From positions 1 through 23,040 of the IMG/VR virus record IMGVR_UViG_3300042341_000008: a stretch of 23,040 nucleotides of DNA. The stretch is one strand, 5' to 3'. How positions within the stretch are numbered: position 1 is the stretch's first letter; every line of letters begins with the position of its first letter. The notes below the pieces were generated by a model. That model worked only from the letters and a program-made list of their open reading frames with translations. It did no database searches and had not been told where the DNA came from. Origin of the DNA: a virus. A program made the translations under genes and the position numbers. Below, piece by piece: positions 1 to 8,755 of the stretch.

Positions 1-3000
1 ACAGCAGACCTTCTACGTGGAGACCGCGTTGATGGAACAATAGATTTAATTAATAAAACAGTTGCTGGTGAAACAACACAGTTGACGCCAGTTATGAATT
101 TTTACAAAGATAATGATGTCCCAACTCTTTTAGCACGTCCAGAGTTTAAGGATAATCCTGCTGGAGTAGTTGCAGCAAACGTAGTTGCTGGTCGGTCTTT
201 TGAACAACAAGGACTTATCATGCGCGTGGGTATTGGCGACAAGACAGCAATTGCTGAACTTGAAGCAAAGCACCCAGCAACATTTGCTGAACTTTTACGC
301 CAAGAAGGTATCTTTGATACGCTTGAAGCGCGTAATCCTTTTGCATCTACTAAACTCCCAGAGCATGATATGCTTAAGGGAAGAATAGTTGAAGCAGAAG
401 ATGTAATCAAGGCCGAAATTAAAGACCTTCGTGGGCAATATTCATGGCTAAACAAAGCACTTAAACTAGATAGTGCATTGCAAGATAGAGGAACTTCTCG
501 TTTTGCATGGGTTGAAAAGTTTCGCAATGACGTTGCTATGCAGCGTTCTATCAATAAACTCGAAGGTGGAGTTGACGATGTAACCGTTCGTGAAACAAAG
601 GTTGGCGAAGCAATTCAAAAAGTCTACCAACGTAATGGTTCATCTGTCGTTGTTCGCACAATCCAACGTGGTATTGCTGGTATTGAACGTGGACTAGATG
701 ATGCTCCACACGCAACAGTTAACTTTAATGATAACCTACAGAGTATATCTCGCGTCCGTTCAACAATGCGAGCATCTATCAATAAAAGAGTTCTTCCGCC
801 ACTAGAGGCACGTGAACTTTACAACTCTTTTGCTGTTGCTAAAACAGAGACTGAAAAACTTGCAGTTATTAAAAAGATTGAAGAACGAGTATTTGAACAA
901 GTAGCGAATAAATACAATATTCCTGCTAGTATCAAGGATTTGGTTCTTGATAATTATGTGGCCTTAACTCGCAAAAATCAAGGGAAAGCCAAGGAGGCAA
1001 ACTCCGAAGGCAACGCTTTCATGATTGAAGATGGCGAAGTAATCAAGGACCCACAACTTATCTCACAGTTGGCAAATGGTTCTTACTTGCCAGATGTAGA
1101 ACTTATTGATAAAGCATTTGCTCGTTATGCGAAGAAGCGTGGTGCAGAAGCATCCCTTCCAGTCAATGCTGCAATTGTTGGCAAAACAGTTCTAGATGAA
1201 TTCAACTCTATCTGGAGAACATTTACTCTTGCTAGAACAGGTTTTCCAATCAACATTATTCGCGACTCTACTCTTCGCACATGGGGAGATGGAGTTCTTC
1301 TATACTCATTGATGAATCTATCAAAGTCTGGCGTAGATGCCATGCTTGGTGCTCCAGCAAAGATGTCAGAAATGCGTCAATGGTCTAATAAGATTACAAA
1401 TCGCGAGAGCAATCTAACAAAGATTCGCAATGATATTAAGTTATACGACAACTCAATTAAGGAAGCAGAACGCGGACTTAAGAGTTTCAAGTATGACCCA
1501 CTTAAGCCACCTAAAGAGATGCCAGATGATTTAGTGCGCACACTTGCATACTTAAAAGAGTCTAAAGACATGCTCTCAGAGTTGCGTCGCCAAGAGAATG
1601 CTATCGTAAAGAACATTCCTTCTAAGGTTGTTGGCCCAGACAAGATTAGCATTGATGGCTACGACTTCCCAGCGGCCCTTTCAGGGCGCTTTGGTGAGAT
1701 GGCTATGGCTAAACTCAAAGGTAAAGATGATATCCGTGCATTAACTGCATCTGTTCGTCAACTTGAAATGGCATCAGTCCGCCGTGACCGTAATGGTGGA
1801 TATGCATTAAAGGCTGTAGACAACGAAGATATGCATCTGCGTTCATGGGACAGTTTGCTAAATAATACACTTCGCAACGATGAAGTTAGCCGAAAGATTA
1901 TGGAACTTCGCCTAAAGGGCGTAGATAGTGCTAAGATAGAGACAGAAGTTGCATCTTGGATTCGCAGCAATGGCTCTAGAGACCTATTTGAGCGCTTTGG
2001 ATACGATGCTGACTTTAGAACACAGATGAAAATGTCTGATGCTAAGGTTATCTACCAAAAGGCAAATGCTGCAATTAACCAATTCGCTCCAGACATCCGA
2101 CTACAAAAGATGATTATGGAAGATAGAGTTAATATTCTTGACTTGAAGAAGATGTTTCCAGACATTGAGTCACGTCCAGATGTAATATCTGACCTAGCAC
2201 TTGATTTAACTGGTCAAAGTAACCTAGTTCGCTCATTTTCTGACTTATCCAAGAGAGCGGTAGCATCATTAGCAACATGGCTACCATCAAAACTATCTTA
2301 CAACCCATATTATCAAGCACAGTATGAACTAAAGTTGCAAAGCATGATTGCTGTTGCCAACAGTCAGGGTCGTATTCTTAAACTATCCGACAAGGCTCAG
2401 TTTGAATCAGTTGCTCGCGACTATGCAATGAATCAATTCCGTGCAAAGATTAACGCATTCAACCGCGATATGAACTATCATGGATTAATTGATTATCTAT
2501 TTGCATTCTTCCCTGCGGTAGTTGAACAATATCGTGCTTATGGCCGTATTGCTATGGAACGCCCAGAATTTCCAATGCAAATTTTTCAAATGAGTCAAAT
2601 TCCAAACCGTCTTGGACAGGTTCAAACCGACCAATATGGCAACGAATATACAGAAGTTACACTTCCAATCTTGGGAATCAAGGGTCGCATGTCTACCGAC
2701 TGGTGGAACGCAATCAACCCTACTGGTGGAACAGTTCTTTCTGCTAGTCCATTTGCAACTGCTGCTTATAATGAAATTTCTAAAAGCAAGAAATTGCCTA
2801 AGATGATTAATGACTTGATTCTTCCATTTGGAACTCAGGCTAATTCAGCAGGCGCTCTTACTCCAAGCACAATTCGTCGAGGAGTTCAAGCAATTCAAGC
2901 AACCATTCTAAGAAATGGCGAGCAATTCAACAAAGATGTTGATATGTTTATGGCTATGAGGCGCAAAGATTTTAGAGATGAAAATGGCGTAGACCCTTCT

Positions 3001-3984
3001 GGAACAGATTTAAGTAATATACAGAATGATTCAAAGAATGATGCTGTGACATTATCTGTAGTTCGTGCTCTTGGTGCTGGAATTCTTCCATCTCAGCCAC
3101 GTTATGTTACTCCGCTTGAAAAGTATGCTGACTTACTTGGTAAGTATACTAAAGAATTCGGCGCTGAGGGAACTGAGAAGTTCGTTAACGACTACCCAGA
3201 ACTTTACATGCTTGCTGATAAATTAACAGACACTACATCTGGCATCCGTGCTGATGATACTGCTGTTGCTTTAGTCAAGAAGAATGGCAAGACTGTTGCT
3301 AAGATGGTTGCCAATATTGACAAGGGTAACTTGCGCGTGCTTGGTGCTGTATTTAATGATGATGAGTATGCATTTTCTAGTTCTGCTAGAGCATATCTTA
3401 CAACTAACAACATACCAGGAACAAGCAAGCGATTCCAGACAGAAGCAGATGCATTAGACATCGCTACCAGTTCTACCGTCAACAAGGGTTGGCGTGAGTG
3501 GAACAAGATGATTAAAGTTGTCAAGCAAACTATCTTGGATGATGGCAAGAATCCCAACGCAGGCTATGGCAAGAGCGTCTTGGATGTCTACAAGAAGAGT
3601 TTTGAAGACAGAATGAAGACAGAGAATAATCTCTGGTGGAATGATAAGAACGGCAAGAACTTTTCAAGTAGTAAGAACAATACCATTGACGTGCTAACCA
3701 TTGCCGCTAATACTCCAGAACTATGGAAAGATTTAGCAAAGCAACCACGTTGGCATAGTATTGTAGATTACTTAAACTTCCGCTATCACGTAAAAGAAGC
3801 ACTTGAGACACAAGGAACTTCAATTACCTCTGACAAGGCGGTAAATATCAAGCAACAAGTTGATGCTTATGTAGCGCAACTTATGTCACAAGATATCAAC
3901 TTTGAGGATTTCTATAATAGATATCTTGATGGAGATACATTTGATTATGTTCACGAGGAAGTTGTTAAGGGGAAAATTAAGTGA
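1..3984 (+). CDS. Giant virion-associated protein, 5' partial
   Basis: The frame is open from base 1, so the true start lies upstream; an internal TTG at 82 is not needed. At least 1327 residues are visible. Counting from base 1, residues about 411-425 contain ARTGFPINIIRDSTL, which recalls the NPxFxxRNxxRD-type segment of large phage polyvalent or internal virion proteins. A charged, probably coiled-coil stretch follows at about 460-545. A second hydrophobic/aromatic patch (FFPAVVEQYRAYGR) starts near residue 836, followed by a Pro/Gly-rich part (INPTGGTVLSASPF). No signal peptide or Walker motif was seen. It sits just upstream of the scaffold and capsid genes, the usual place for portal-proximal or ejected proteins. 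An internal or ejection protein is the best guess. The family resemblance is from memory and the function is unproven. The stop overlaps the next gene by four bases (GTGA). Confidence 0.85.
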   Translation, partial: TADLLRGDRVDGTIDLINKTVAGETTQLTPVMNFYKDNDVPTLLARPEFKDNPAGVVAANVVAGRSFEQQGLIMRVGIGDKTAIAELEAKHPATFAELLRQEGIFDTLEARNPFASTKLPEHDMLKGRIVEAEDVIKAEIKDLRGQYSWLNKALKLDSALQDRGTSRFAWVEKFRNDVAMQRSINKLEGGVDDVTVRETKVGEAIQKVYQRNGSSVVVRTIQRGIAGIERGLDDAPHATVNFNDNLQSISRVRSTMRASINKRVLPPLEARELYNSFAVAKTETEKLAVIKKIEERVFEQVANKYNIPASIKDLVLDNYVALTRKNQGKAKEANSEGNAFMIEDGEVIKDPQLISQLANGSYLPDVELIDKAFARYAKKRGAEASLPVNAAIVGKTVLDEFNSIWRTFTLARTGFPINIIRDSTLRTWGDGVLLYSLMNLSKSGVDAMLGAPAKMSEMRQWSNKITNRESNLTKIRNDIKLYDNSIKEAERGLKSFKYDPLKPPKEMPDDLVRTLAYLKESKDMLSELRRQENAIVKNIPSKVVGPDKISIDGYDFPAALSGRFGEMAMAKLKGKDDIRALTASVRQLEMASVRRDRNGGYALKAVDNEDMHLRSWDSLLNNTLRNDEVSRKIMELRLKGVDSAKIETEVASWIRSNGSRDLFERFGYDADFRTQMKMSDAKVIYQKANAAINQFAPDIRLQKMIMEDRVNILDLKKMFPDIESRPDVISDLALDLTGQSNLVRSFSDLSKRAVASLATWLPSKLSYNPYYQAQYELKLQSMIAVANSQGRILKLSDKAQFESVARDYAMNQFRAKINAFNRDMNYHGLIDYLFAFFPAVVEQYRAYGRIAMERPEFPMQIFQMSQIPNRLGQVQTDQYGNEYTEVTLPILGIKGRMSTDWWNAINPTGGTVLSASPFATAAYNEISKSKKLPKMINDLILPFGTQANSAGALTPSTIRRGVQAIQATILRNGEQFNKDVDMFMAMRRKDFRDENGVDPSGTDLSNIQNDSKNDAVTLSVVRALGAGILPSQPRYVTPLEKYADLLGKYTKEFGAEGTEKFVNDYPELYMLADKLTDTTSGIRADDTAVALVKKNGKTVAKMVANIDKGNLRVLGAVFNDDEYAFSSSARAYLTTNNIPGTSKRFQTEADALDIATSSTVNKGWREWNKMIKVVKQTILDDGKNPNAGYGKSVLDVYKKSFEDRMKTENNLWWNDKNGKNFSSSKNNTIDVLTIAANTPELWKDLAKQPRWHSIVDYLNFRYHVKEALETQGTSITSDKAVNIKQQVDAYVAQLMSQDINFEDFYNRYLDGDTFDYVHEEVVKGKIK

Positions 3985-4781
3985 GTATGACTAATCCACA
4001 ACCGCAGGTAGGCCCTGGCAAGTTTAAGCCAACCAAGGCTCCTTCAAAGGTTCCTACAACTACCAATCCTCTACCTAAGTTGCCAGTCCCTACTGCAACA
4101 CCAACTGCTGCGGATTCAACTTTAGTTGCTAAGATTAACAAAAGTCTTGCAGATAAAGGATTACCACAAATTAATGTTGAAGCAGTTGCGCCTCTGTCAC
4201 TGCTACAAACCGTTGCCAAAGACCCTGTTAGAATAGCAGTGATTGGCAAAATGTTAAAAGCAAGAGGTAAAACAGTAGGAGCCTCAAAAGAAGCAATTCA
4301 AAATTTATTTGCAACAGAGCCAGAACTTATAAAAATTGCTGCTGATGCTGGCAATGACTATAATAAGTTAGTTTCGCTCCTTAACGCAGACTTTATTCCA
4401 GAACTTGGAAAGAAAGAAGCGGCTCCAGCATTTACTGGTCCTTCACGTAGCATCTATAAGTATACAGATGATGACCTTGATTTGCTCATTAAGAACGTAT
4501 ACCAAACTGCTGCTATGCGTCTTCCTAGTGCAGAAGAACTTACAAAGGAACGCGCAAAGATTCGTCCAGAACTTGAAAAAGGAACTGTTTCTACAACTAA
4601 GTTTGTCAAGAACGCTAAGGGTGTAATGGAACAAGTTACCGTTCAAGAGGGTGGACCAACTAAAGAAGCAGTTGCCACAAGTATTGAAGAGCGACTAAAA
4701 CAACAGAATCCAGATGATATTGACCGTGCAGCACGCATCGGTTTTTCTAGTTGGATATCACAGAATGCAGCGGGTGCGTAA
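3981..4781 (+). CDS. Virion-region protein with Pro/Thr-rich N-terminus
   Basis: A 266-residue protein starting at GTG 3981, which overlaps the previous stop as GTGA. AAGGGG at 3967-3972 is a well-placed ribosome binding site; an ATG at 3987 is a possible alternative start. Residues about 1-45 are rich in Pro, Thr and Lys and probably disordered. The remainder is mostly helical. The C-terminal half (SRSIYKYTDDDLDLLIKN, then RLPSAEELTKER and a Gly-Gly-containing segment) resembles, from memory, a structural protein found next to LysM-type proteins in actinophages. No catalytic motif is visible. Tight coupling to its neighbours suggests that it is made in the same amounts and is part of the portal-proximal or internal virion set. 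Function unknown. Confidence 0.85.
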   Translation: MSMTNPQPQVGPGKFKPTKAPSKVPTTTNPLPKLPVPTATPTAADSTLVAKINKSLADKGLPQINVEAVAPLSLLQTVAKDPVRIAVIGKMLKARGKTVGASKEAIQNLFATEPELIKIAADAGNDYNKLVSLLNADFIPELGKKEAAPAFTGPSRSIYKYTDDDLDLLIKNVYQTAAMRLPSAEELTKERAKIRPELEKGTVSTTKFVKNAKGVMEQVTVQEGGPTKEAVATSIEERLKQQNPDDIDRAARIGFSSWISQNAAGA

Positions 4782-5644
4782 TGGCAGAACCAACTGGCGT
4801 AGAATCGGCAGCAGAATATGGTATCAGTGAGGCGTTACTAGCCGCACATCCAGAACTTAGAGCAGTATATGAACTATTCAAAGTCAGTAATACTGGTGCA
4901 GCCCTTGAGGCATTATACAAGACAGACTACTACAGAAACATGTCTTCTACTGTCAAGGCACGCGATAAGCAAAAATTAGAGCAACCACAAGTATACGCTG
5001 ATAGTGTTCAGAAATATAAACTTGCTGCTCAGAAGCGTCTTGTAAATACTGGCATTAAAATTGATACAGCAACATTTGAAGCGTTGGTAAACAATGCATA
5101 TGCTAAGGGCATGTCAGATGACCAACTGGACCAGGCTATTGCAGCATCTGGCAAGATTACAGGTTTTGGTGGAAATATCCTTGGGGATACAACCACGCTT
5201 AAGTCTTATGCATCTTCATACGGTGTAAATACTCTTTTGAATGATGCATATTGGACAAGTAAGCAAAATGCACTGTTCCAAGGAACTGTTACCACAGAAG
5301 ATATCCAAAAGGAAATCCGTGACCTATCAGCAAGCGCATTTCCAGCGTATGCTGATGGAATTGCTAATGGCCTAAGCATAGCATCTCAAGCATCAAATGT
5401 TATTACATCTTATGCAACCTTCTTAGAAGTAGACCCAGAAACAGTTGACTTTAACAATCCTACTGTTCGTAAGATTACACAGTATGTTGACCCAGTAACT
5501 GGCAAGCCAGCGAAGATGCCACAATGGATGGTTGAGAAGACTATTAAGAGTGACCCAGCATGGGGCTTTACAAAGAATGGTCAAAAGACTATTGATGATT
5601 TAACACTTAAAGTTGCAACCGATATGTTTGGAGGGGCGCGATAA
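4781..5644 (+). CDS. Helical virion-region protein of unknown function
   Basis: A 287-residue protein. ATG 4781 is chosen because it overlaps the preceding TAA as TAATG, the arrangement used repeatedly in this operon. A TTG 30 bases upstream would only add ten residues inside the previous gene. It is predicted mostly helical, with local patterns such as ALEALYKTDYYRNM and ALVNNAYAKGMSDDQLDQAI. These recall, from memory, helical repeats of actinophage structural proteins made of short L..T.YY and G.S.D.L units. A similar short pattern (LQETPEYQTRF) occurs in the next gene, so the two may be distantly related. No signal peptide, membrane segment or catalytic motif was seen. Likely a structural or internal virion component by position. 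Function unknown. Confidence 0.85.
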   Translation: MAEPTGVESAAEYGISEALLAAHPELRAVYELFKVSNTGAALEALYKTDYYRNMSSTVKARDKQKLEQPQVYADSVQKYKLAAQKRLVNTGIKIDTATFEALVNNAYAKGMSDDQLDQAIAASGKITGFGGNILGDTTTLKSYASSYGVNTLLNDAYWTSKQNALFQGTVTTEDIQKEIRDLSASAFPAYADGIANGLSIASQASNVITSYATFLEVDPETVDFNNPTVRKITQYVDPVTGKPAKMPQWMVEKTIKSDPAWGFTKNGQKTIDDLTLKVATDMFGGAR

Positions 5645-7113
5645 TGGCAGCACCAGTTGCAAAGCCAGTTAATGGCGTCGTAAAAGTTCAACCAGGAAAT
5701 ACTGTTGCACAAATTGCAAAGGCAAACGGACTTACAACTAAAGAAGTCCTTGCTCTAAACCCAGCACTTACAAGCAATCCTAAGTATGATGGTGGAAATA
5801 CAGTTTTCTCTGGAACTCAAATCCGTGTTGAACCTAAAACGACAACACCATCAAGCAGTTCAACTTTTACATCAGATAAAGCAAAGTTTGATGCAGACCA
5901 ACGCGCAGCAGAAGCAGCGGCCGCAAAAGCGGCAGCAGATAAAGCCGCAGCAGACAAATTGGCAGCAGATGCTAAAACAGCCGCAGATGCTAAAGCGGCG
6001 GCAGACGCACAAGCGGCTGCTATTAAAGCAGCAGCGGATGCAGCAGCGGCACAGGCTACAGCAATTGCTAAAGCAGAGGCCGAAAGAATAGCGGCAGAAC
6101 AGGCTATAGCGAATGCAAGAAATGCAGCAGAGTTAGCGGCAGCACAAGCAGCGTTAGCAGCAGCAGGGGCGTCAGCAAGAGCGGCAGAAGCATCAGGCAC
6201 TGGAAATATTAATACTTCTACAACTCTTAAAACACCGACTGTAGCAGAAACATCAGTAGCAACTGCTGGGGCAACAGTTCTTAGCGCCGCAGATAAAGCA
6301 AGACTTGATGCTCTTGAAGTAATGAAGGCTCGCTTTAAGCAATATGGACTTGAAACTTTAGTTGAAAAGATTCGTCAATTGGCTATCGAAGGTGCATCTG
6401 AGTCGACAATTACTCTACAACTTCAAGAGACTCCTGAATACCAAACACGCTTTAAGGCTAACACTGTTCGTGCAAAGAACAACCTTGCTGTGCTTTCGCC
6501 AGCAGAATACCTTGCTGTAGAAGATTCATATCGTCAGACACTTCGTGCCTATGGATTAAAGCAATTTGATACAGATGAATATGTTAGCCAATTTATCGCT
6601 AACGATGTATCACCAACAGAACTTTCTAGCCGTGTTCAATTGGCTGTGCAACGTGTGCAGAATGCTGACCCAGCGGTTAGCAAGACACTCCGTGATTACT
6701 ACGGTATTGGTCAAGCAGACTTGGTTGCATACACATTGGACCCAGCAACACAGTTTAAGAAGATTGAACGTCAAGTGCAAGCAGCAGAGATTGGCACAGC
6801 AGCACGTATCCAGGGTCTTGAAACTGGTGTCGGTGTAGCAGAACAACTCGCAGCACAAGGCGTTACTCAAGCAGAAGCCCAAAAGGGTTATGCAACAATC
6901 GCAGATATTCTTCCAACCGCAGAGAAGTTAAGCGCCATTTATGGTTCAACTCTTGAAGGTTATAATCAATCAACTGCAGAGCAAGAGGTATTTAATACTT
7001 TAGCATCTGCACAGAGAGCACGTCAAAAGTTGACTGCTCGTGAAGTCGCACAGTTCGGTGGAACTTCTGGAGTCAGTAAGACTTCATTATCCACAGGCAG
7101 CGGACAAATATAG
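5644..7113 (+). CDS. LysM-domain virion protein with Ala-rich coiled coil
   Basis: A 489-residue protein whose ATG overlaps the previous TAA. Residues about 12-63 form a LysM peptidoglycan-binding domain (VKVQPGNTVAQIAKANGL, then LNPAL and a GTQIRV ending). Residues about 80-190 are an Ala/Lys/Glu-rich stretch with long AAAKAAADK-like runs, a probable helical stalk. Residues about 220-489 form a helical domain (TPEYQTRF, LSPAEYLAVEDSY, TAAEIG-like and LTAREVAQFGG segments) that resembles a conserved actinophage domain from memory. No glycosidase or peptidase motif is visible, so it probably binds the cell wall rather than cutting it. Lying upstream of scaffold and capsid, it could be an internal protein that meets peptidoglycan during DNA entry. 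It ends the first gene block; a 117-base gap follows. Confidence 0.9.
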   Translation: MAAPVAKPVNGVVKVQPGNTVAQIAKANGLTTKEVLALNPALTSNPKYDGGNTVFSGTQIRVEPKTTTPSSSSTFTSDKAKFDADQRAAEAAAAKAAADKAAADKLAADAKTAADAKAAADAQAAAIKAAADAAAAQATAIAKAEAERIAAEQAIANARNAAELAAAQAALAAAGASARAAEASGTGNINTSTTLKTPTVAETSVATAGATVLSAADKARLDALEVMKARFKQYGLETLVEKIRQLAIEGASESTITLQLQETPEYQTRFKANTVRAKNNLAVLSPAEYLAVEDSYRQTLRAYGLKQFDTDEYVSQFIANDVSPTELSSRVQLAVQRVQNADPAVSKTLRDYYGIGQADLVAYTLDPATQFKKIERQVQAAEIGTAARIQGLETGVGVAEQLAAQGVTQAEAQKGYATIADILPTAEKLSAIYGSTLEGYNQSTAEQEVFNTLASAQRARQKLTAREVAQFGGTSGVSKTSLSTGSGQI

Positions 7114-7230
7114 AATCCTGAACGGACCCATCGGCCCCGTCAGCGTATTAGACCGATAGCAAGAGCCAGCCTATTTCCCCGAATAGTTACTGCGGCTTGC
7201 GAACTACAACGAATAGAAGGGTGGGTTGCT
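7114..7230 (+). promoter_or_regulatory. Candidate structured RNA leader before the scaffold gene
   Basis: This 117-base gap is unusually long for the operon and looks more GC-rich than its surroundings. Two nested foldings can be drawn by hand. ATCGG (7130-7134) pairs with CCGAT (7153-7157). A longer arm then pairs GCAA (7159-7162) with TTGC (7197-7200) and GCC (7165-7167) with GGC (7194-7196), leaving a two-base bulge, and is capped by CTATT (7171-7175) pairing with AATAG (7182-7186) around TCCCCG. The ribosome binding site AAGGG (7217-7221) lies just downstream. It could be a translational control element, a processing site or a conserved phage RNA. No covariation evidence is available. Confidence 0.4.
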
Positions 7231-7704
7231 ATGAGCAACAACTACTGGGATGAAGAAGACGATAACGATGACGTTATCACAGGAACCGAAACTGAAAGTG
7301 ACTTGCAAAAGAAGTTACGTAAAAAGATTCGGGCCGACGAAAAGCGCATCAAAGAACTCGAAGAAAAACTTGGTAATTTTACTAAGATTGACAAAGAGCG
7401 AACCGTCAAAGAAGTCCTAGAAAAGCAAGGTGTAAACGCTAAGGCTGCAAGACTAATCCTCAAAGATTTAGAAGACGTTAACGAAGAGTCAGTTAATAAC
7501 TGGCTTGAAGAAAACGGCGAACTCTTTGGTTATAGTCCAACTGAGGCTTCACCTGCAAATAGTGAAGAAAACCGTGCTGCTATACGTAAGCAGGACAATC
7601 TCACTGCGGGTGCAATAACACCTGACCGAGGCGAAGATATGGAAATGAGAATCGACCAAGCGCAAAGCACGGAAGAACTCGAACGTATTCTCTTCTCACA
7701 ATAA
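7231..7704 (+). CDS. Capsid scaffold-like protein
   Basis: A 157-residue, strongly charged protein directly upstream of the major capsid gene. The start is ATG 7231 with AAGGG nine bases upstream. Residues 1-20 are very acidic (DEEDDNDD). Residues about 23-60 are Lys/Glu-rich and probably coiled-coil (LQKKLRKKIRADEKRIKELEEKL), and the C-terminal part is acidic and helical, ending EELERILFSQ. Small size, high charge, a coiled coil and position before the coat gene are all typical of phage scaffolding proteins, which guide procapsid assembly and then leave or are degraded. No protease motif is present. The assignment rests on context and composition, not on a recognised sequence signature. Confidence 0.75.
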   Translation: MSNNYWDEEDDNDDVITGTETESDLQKKLRKKIRADEKRIKELEEKLGNFTKIDKERTVKEVLEKQGVNAKAARLILKDLEDVNEESVNNWLEENGELFGYSPTEASPANSEENRAAIRKQDNLTAGAITPDRGEDMEMRIDQAQSTEELERILFSQ

Positions 7705-7718
7705 ATCATAGTTTCTAA

Positions 7719-7735
7719 ATTACCTTGGAGGTAAT
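7719..7735 (+). promoter_or_regulatory. Hairpin over the capsid gene ribosome binding site
   Basis: ATTACC (7719-7724) and GGTAAT (7730-7735) form a perfect six-pair stem around the five-base loop TTGGA. The Shine-Dalgarno sequence GGAGGT (7727-7732) is partly in the loop and partly in the right arm. It sits six bases before the TTG start at 7739 and starts 15 bases after the scaffold stop. The fold may tune capsid translation or couple it to scaffold translation. The structure is predicted by eye only. Confidence 0.45.
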
Positions 7736-7738
7736 AAC

Positions 7739-8692
7739 TTGGCTACAAATTTCACATCAACAGACTCAGCATCGCTGGGTGGAGTTGCTGGTAGCGCAGG
7801 TCTAGTTCAGAAGGCATACGATAAGTTTATCGAATTTGCTCTTCGTGACGAACCACTAATTCGTTCAGTAGCAGACAAGCGTCCAGTAGCACCAACAAAC
7901 AACGGTAACGTTGTTGTCCTACAGAAGTATGCAGACCTAGCAAACGCTACAACAGCGCTTACAGAGTCTACAGACATCGACGGCGTAACAATCGGAACAC
8001 CTACATCTGTGACTATCACAATGCAGGAATTCGGTAACGCCACAACCAACACACGTGCTCTCAAGTTGTTCTCATTGAACAATGTTGACCCAGACATCGT
8101 GACACTTATGGCTCGCAACCAGGCAGATTCAATCGACGCACTTGCTATGACAGCACTTCGCGGCGGAACAAACGTAATCTACTCAGGTTCAACAGCAACA
8201 ACAACCGCTACAGTTACAGCAGCAGCAACATTGTCAACAGCCAATATTGGCCGTGCAGTTGCTAAATTGCGTGGTAACAAGGCATCAGGCAAGCGTGGTC
8301 AAGACTACTGGGCTGGAATTCACCCAGACGTAGCACACGACCTAATGCTTGAAGCAACATCAGCAGGATGGGTTGTTCCTAACGCATACGGTATTTCACA
8401 AGACCGTATCTGGGCTGGAGAAATTGGCCGCTATAAGGGTGCATACTTCATTGAATCACCACGTCTATACGTGGCAACTGATGGAGCATCATCTGCGAAG
8501 GTATACCGCACAATCGTTGCTGGTAAGCAAGCACTTGCAGAGGCAGTGGCAGAAGAGCCACACACAGTTATCGGTCCAGTTACCGATAAGTTGAACCGTT
8601 TCCGTCCAATCGGATGGTATGGCGTTCTAGGTTTCGCACGTTTCCGTGAAGAAGCACTATTCCGCATCGAATCAGGTTCATCAATCGCTTAG
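7739..8692 (+). CDS. Major capsid protein, N4-gp56 family
   Basis: A 317-residue protein starting at TTG 7739 behind a strong GGAGGT. It builds the icosahedral shell of the head. The sequence matches the N4-gp56-type coat family (HK97 fold) as I recall it: an N-terminal helical segment (YDKFIEFALRDEPLIRSVAD), a beta-rich middle with LTESTDIDG and TITMQEFGNAT, the conserved helix ADSIDALAMTAL near residues 128-140, the IHPDVAHDLM segment near residue 195, and the closing RFREEALFRIESGSSI. Length is close to the usual value for the family. It follows the scaffold gene and is followed by a hairpin. A TTG start for the most abundant virion protein is notable but is supported by the ribosome site and by the fit of the N-terminus. 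Confidence 0.93.
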   Translation: MATNFTSTDSASLGGVAGSAGLVQKAYDKFIEFALRDEPLIRSVADKRPVAPTNNGNVVVLQKYADLANATTALTESTDIDGVTIGTPTSVTITMQEFGNATTNTRALKLFSLNNVDPDIVTLMARNQADSIDALAMTALRGGTNVIYSGSTATTTATVTAAATLSTANIGRAVAKLRGNKASGKRGQDYWAGIHPDVAHDLMLEATSAGWVVPNAYGISQDRIWAGEIGRYKGAYFIESPRLYVATDGASSAKVYRTIVAGKQALAEAVAEEPHTVIGPVTDKLNRFRPIGWYGVLGFARFREEALFRIESGSSIA

Positions 8693-8707
8693 TTGATTGA
8701 AGGTAGG

Positions 8708-8730
8708 CCAGGGGCTTCGGCTCCTGGTTT
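8708..8730 (+). terminator. UUCG-loop hairpin after the capsid gene
   Basis: CCAGGGGC (8708-8715) pairs with GCTCCTGG (8720-8727), including one G-U pair, around a TTCG tetraloop. Only three T follow, so it is a weak intrinsic terminator or, more likely, a partial terminator or a 3'-end stabiliser that raises capsid mRNA over downstream genes. The next gene starts 26 bases later. Confidence 0.6.
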
Positions 8731-8755
8731 ACATTGAGTTCACTAAGGAGAACTA

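Noticed and set aside
4751-4780. Upstream TTG start of the 287-residue gene
   Set aside because: It lies inside the previous gene with no ribosome site; ATG 4781 uses the TAATG overlap common here.
5817-6200. Long minus-strand Ala-rich frame
   Set aside because: It is the mirror of the GCA/GCG-rich stalk of the LysM gene, with no ribosome site or independent coding signal.
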